From contig NMRA01000012.1 in the NCBI GenBank assembly GCA_002633005.1, forward strand, positions 464,487 to 528,486: a stretch of DNA of 64,000 nt. The letters run 5' to 3'. The translations under genes were made by a program, and so were the position numbers. This DNA is from Phoronis australis. Lineage: Eukaryota > Phoronida > Phoronidae. Shown here piece after piece: positions 61,667 to 64,000 of the stretch. How positions within the stretch are numbered: position 1 is the first letter of the stretch; each line of letters starts with the position of its first letter. The notes under the pieces were generated by a model. That model was given only the letters and a program-made list of their open reading frames with translations, was not told the DNA's origin and made no database searches.

Positions 61667-63130
61667 GTTTGTTTTTCCTCATTCGAGCATTAAGCATACC
61701 AAAACACTGTTCTAAGTGATCCAATTTATCTCCAATACACAAGTGTTTACTTACCTCTCTGAAGATGATTTCAGTTTGTTTTTTACCAGAATAAGAGCAA
61801 TTACGTTGTATACATTATTTGTAACAATGCTATGGGTTAGTAACATTTTCAGGCTGACAACGGTCTCATGTAAACTTTGAAGTTAGTTAAACTTTCACTC
61901 TGGCTTCAGAAGTTTACGGACACCCACATCTTTGCTATGTGATGTTGGATGTCATCATAGCTATTTCACGATGATGGTGTGAAAACATTAGGCAATAGTA
62001 ATTTTGAAAAAATATGTTATGAATATTCAAATGAAATATTTCTGTATGATGATAACTACACAACATGTGTGGTGGTTGAAAGTAACACTTGTTGCCAGTG
62101 ACAAAGGTGACACCAAAATTAGCCTTTTGAAGCACTTGGTGTTTTTCTGTTAAAGCCACCTTAGATTCTTAACCATTAAAAGTTAACATTTCAGACTGAC
62201 ACTCCAAAAAACTATAACACTTTGATGTTGACACGTCTAGTGGAGCACATTGGTTGTGATGAGTCATCCTTTGTTACACTATCCTTTAGTGGTATGAAGA
62301 GCTATCCATTAGCGCATGACTCTCAAGTGGCACCAAAAATGTATTAAAAGACTGACGTGCTGCTGCTGCATTTAATCTACTGCTTATTTGATATACAAAA
62401 TACAGCACTGTACTCTGTCTTCTCCAGAAGACATTGTGGTGAATAAGTAAAACTAATGCAGAATTGAGAGTCATACAGTGGTTCTCTCCCAACATATTGA
62501 ATACTCGATTGTGAAGCTATGAATGTTGGGTTGCATTTTGTTCTTTATTGTCAAAAAAATATCATGGTTTCGATTTTTTGCAAGTACTGGCTTTCTGGTT
62601 GTGTGTTTCCTGTGAATGAAATTTTTGATATATTGAATAGACTAGTCAATATCCCAAAGACTTACTGACAAATGTACATGAAATTTATGACATTAAAGTC
62701 AGTCCATTTCAAGTCACAATGCAAAAACTCTCTTTAACTAAATATAATGGGATAGGTGTTATTTACTTTCAAATTTGACACTTCGAACTGCTTTACAAGA
62801 TTGTACACTTGGTAGTAGCATGTATCATGCCAATTACAAATTCATTATTTGAATAAAGATGTTTCTAGAACTAAGATATAATGAAAAAGTACAGAAAGAG
62901 TTAAAAGTAGGATATCGGAATTTGATCATTTACTGACTGTGAACTGGAATGGAGATAATTTACACCATGAGAGAATCCTGAAGTGATATGGACAATGTTG
63001 AAACTTAAAAACCCACTTTTGTTTCATGGGAAACTGTTTCAAGAAGAAATTCAGAAAGTTTTTCGAGATGAAAGAAAAGAGTACGTCTGGTTATTTTTGA
63101 AGGCAGGGTGGCAACATCAGTCATATATGA

Positions 63131-63209
63131 AATGACTGGAATTATGACTGGAATTATGACTGGAATTATGACTGGAATTATGACTGGAATTATGACTGGA
63201 ATTATGACT
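63131..63209. repeat. 12-bp tandem repeat, about 6-7 copies
   Basis: Unit atgactggaatt, perfect across the array. Confidence 0.95.
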
Positions 63210-63539
63210 GTTTACCAAGAAACAAATATTTTAAGGTAGTTGCTATGTAAATCATTCTAAGTGGATTTTTACAATTTGTCACATTCTTAATCAAAGTTGA
63301 CTAAAGTTACATTGTTCCAACTTATTTACTTTTGGTCATGTAATCACAGAGAGTTATTGTAAGTCAAAAAAGTGGGGCATTGTTTTGGGGGATATTTGAT
63401 GTCACAACTTAAGCGTATTGCATTGCTAATTATTTCTTTGTTTAATTCTGATACTAGTAATGTCTAAAACAAAAACTTTGTTTTTTCCTAACTTTTTATC
63501 ATTGTGTTGTATTCCAAGTATTTATTTACAAAGCAAATA

Positions 63540-63667
63540 TATATACAAAACGTATCGAGAGTGCCAGAGATGAAATAACATCTCACGAGACAGTATTCTG
63601 CGTATTGATCAAGGTCGAGTGGGACATTGTTTCATCTAGGCCACTCGAGGTACGTTTTGTATATATC
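63540..63667. mobile_element. Foldback (MITE-like) element with nested hairpins
   Basis: Outer arms of about 25 bp: atatatacaaaacgtatcga on the left and tacgttttgtatatat on the right, complementary apart from a few bases. Inside are a perfect gagatg-aaataa-catctc hairpin and cgagtggg paired with ccactcg. No coding capacity. Confidence 0.75.
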
Positions 63668-64000
63668 CCATATGCTTTGGACTCTTAGTTTCTTTTATTT
63701 TTTGGGCAATTTTTTTAAAATACCGCTTCTTCACCCAGACTGTTCTCGTGGAAGATCGCAACCTATTGTGTATGTACTTGCATGGTATGTTACATGTTTA
63801 CTCCAGTTTAAAAAACAGTTTGTAACGATTTATTACTTGAGAAGAGATAACAAAGATGAAAACAACAGTAATTGTGTATTGAACTTGTAACATTTCCTGA
63901 AAATAATTAAATAACAATATTTAATATTGCAATGCCTGAGTTGCACGACGATATGATATTTAGCCAATAAAACTGAGATGAATGTGTTATGTTATTAATA

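Larger units (their letters stand above)
61667..64000 (+). other. Intron after exon 43, continuing off the window
   Basis: AT-rich, no exon recognised. Contains a 12-bp repeat at 63131-63209 and a foldback element at 63540-63667. The region 62200-62530 has weakly transposon-like composition but no recognisable protein. Confidence 0.6.

Noticed and set aside
2133-61666. UNC79 as an alternative identity
   Set aside because: UNC79 is the partner protein in the same complex, but the ordered blocks (KSLGCPNGCGDGYRG, QVWPRMEGGA, FKDLKQTLKKEQCD, YILHRKPF) agree with UNC80.

Overview
This window is metazoan nuclear DNA, AT-rich, with two single-base ambiguities (7198 and 26659). It lies almost wholly inside one very large, multi-exon gene on the + strand. 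I recognise the gene as UNC80, the giant non-pore subunit of the NALCN sodium-leak channel complex. By matching conserved peptide blocks and splice phases I could chain 43 coding exons from 2133 to 61666. They add up to 7260 coding bases (2419 complete codons plus a partial codon at each end) with no internal stop and with compatible phases at all 42 junctions. All introns are GT-AG. Both ends of the gene are missing: the first exon seen starts inside a codon, roughly one sixth of the way into the protein, and the last exon seen ends inside a codon before the C-terminal part.

Organism: peptide order and content match human UNC80 as I remember it, but the divergence, the short introns (158 bp to 10.9 kb) and the many minisatellites argue for an invertebrate, probably a marine deuterostome or lophotrochozoan. 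The sequence alone does not let me name a species.

Layout: 1-2132 is upstream intron. 2133-24568 holds eight widely spaced exons coding a Ser/Arg-rich, probably disordered region alternating with helical blocks, including a probable 24-nt microexon. Intron 2 (10.9 kb) carries a CpG-rich repeat element and a large minisatellite. Intron 8 holds a duplication of about 1.1-1.3 kb. 28638-43386 contains 18 exons for the middle of the protein. 47479-61666 contains 17 exons for the best conserved, helical-repeat part. 61667-64000 is intron with a nested foldback element.

The most unusual signal is that several minisatellites in the 3' half are built from exon-intron boundaries. Arrays start at or cover the splice donors of exons 34, 38 and 40 and the splice acceptors of exons 32 and 35, so real splice sites sit at the edge of rows of near-identical copies of themselves. 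Most copies would give a stop or frameshift if used. The one upstream of exon 35 would add 14 residues in frame. I saw no second gene, no tRNA or rRNA and no CRISPR. Numbering of exons and introns is local to this window.
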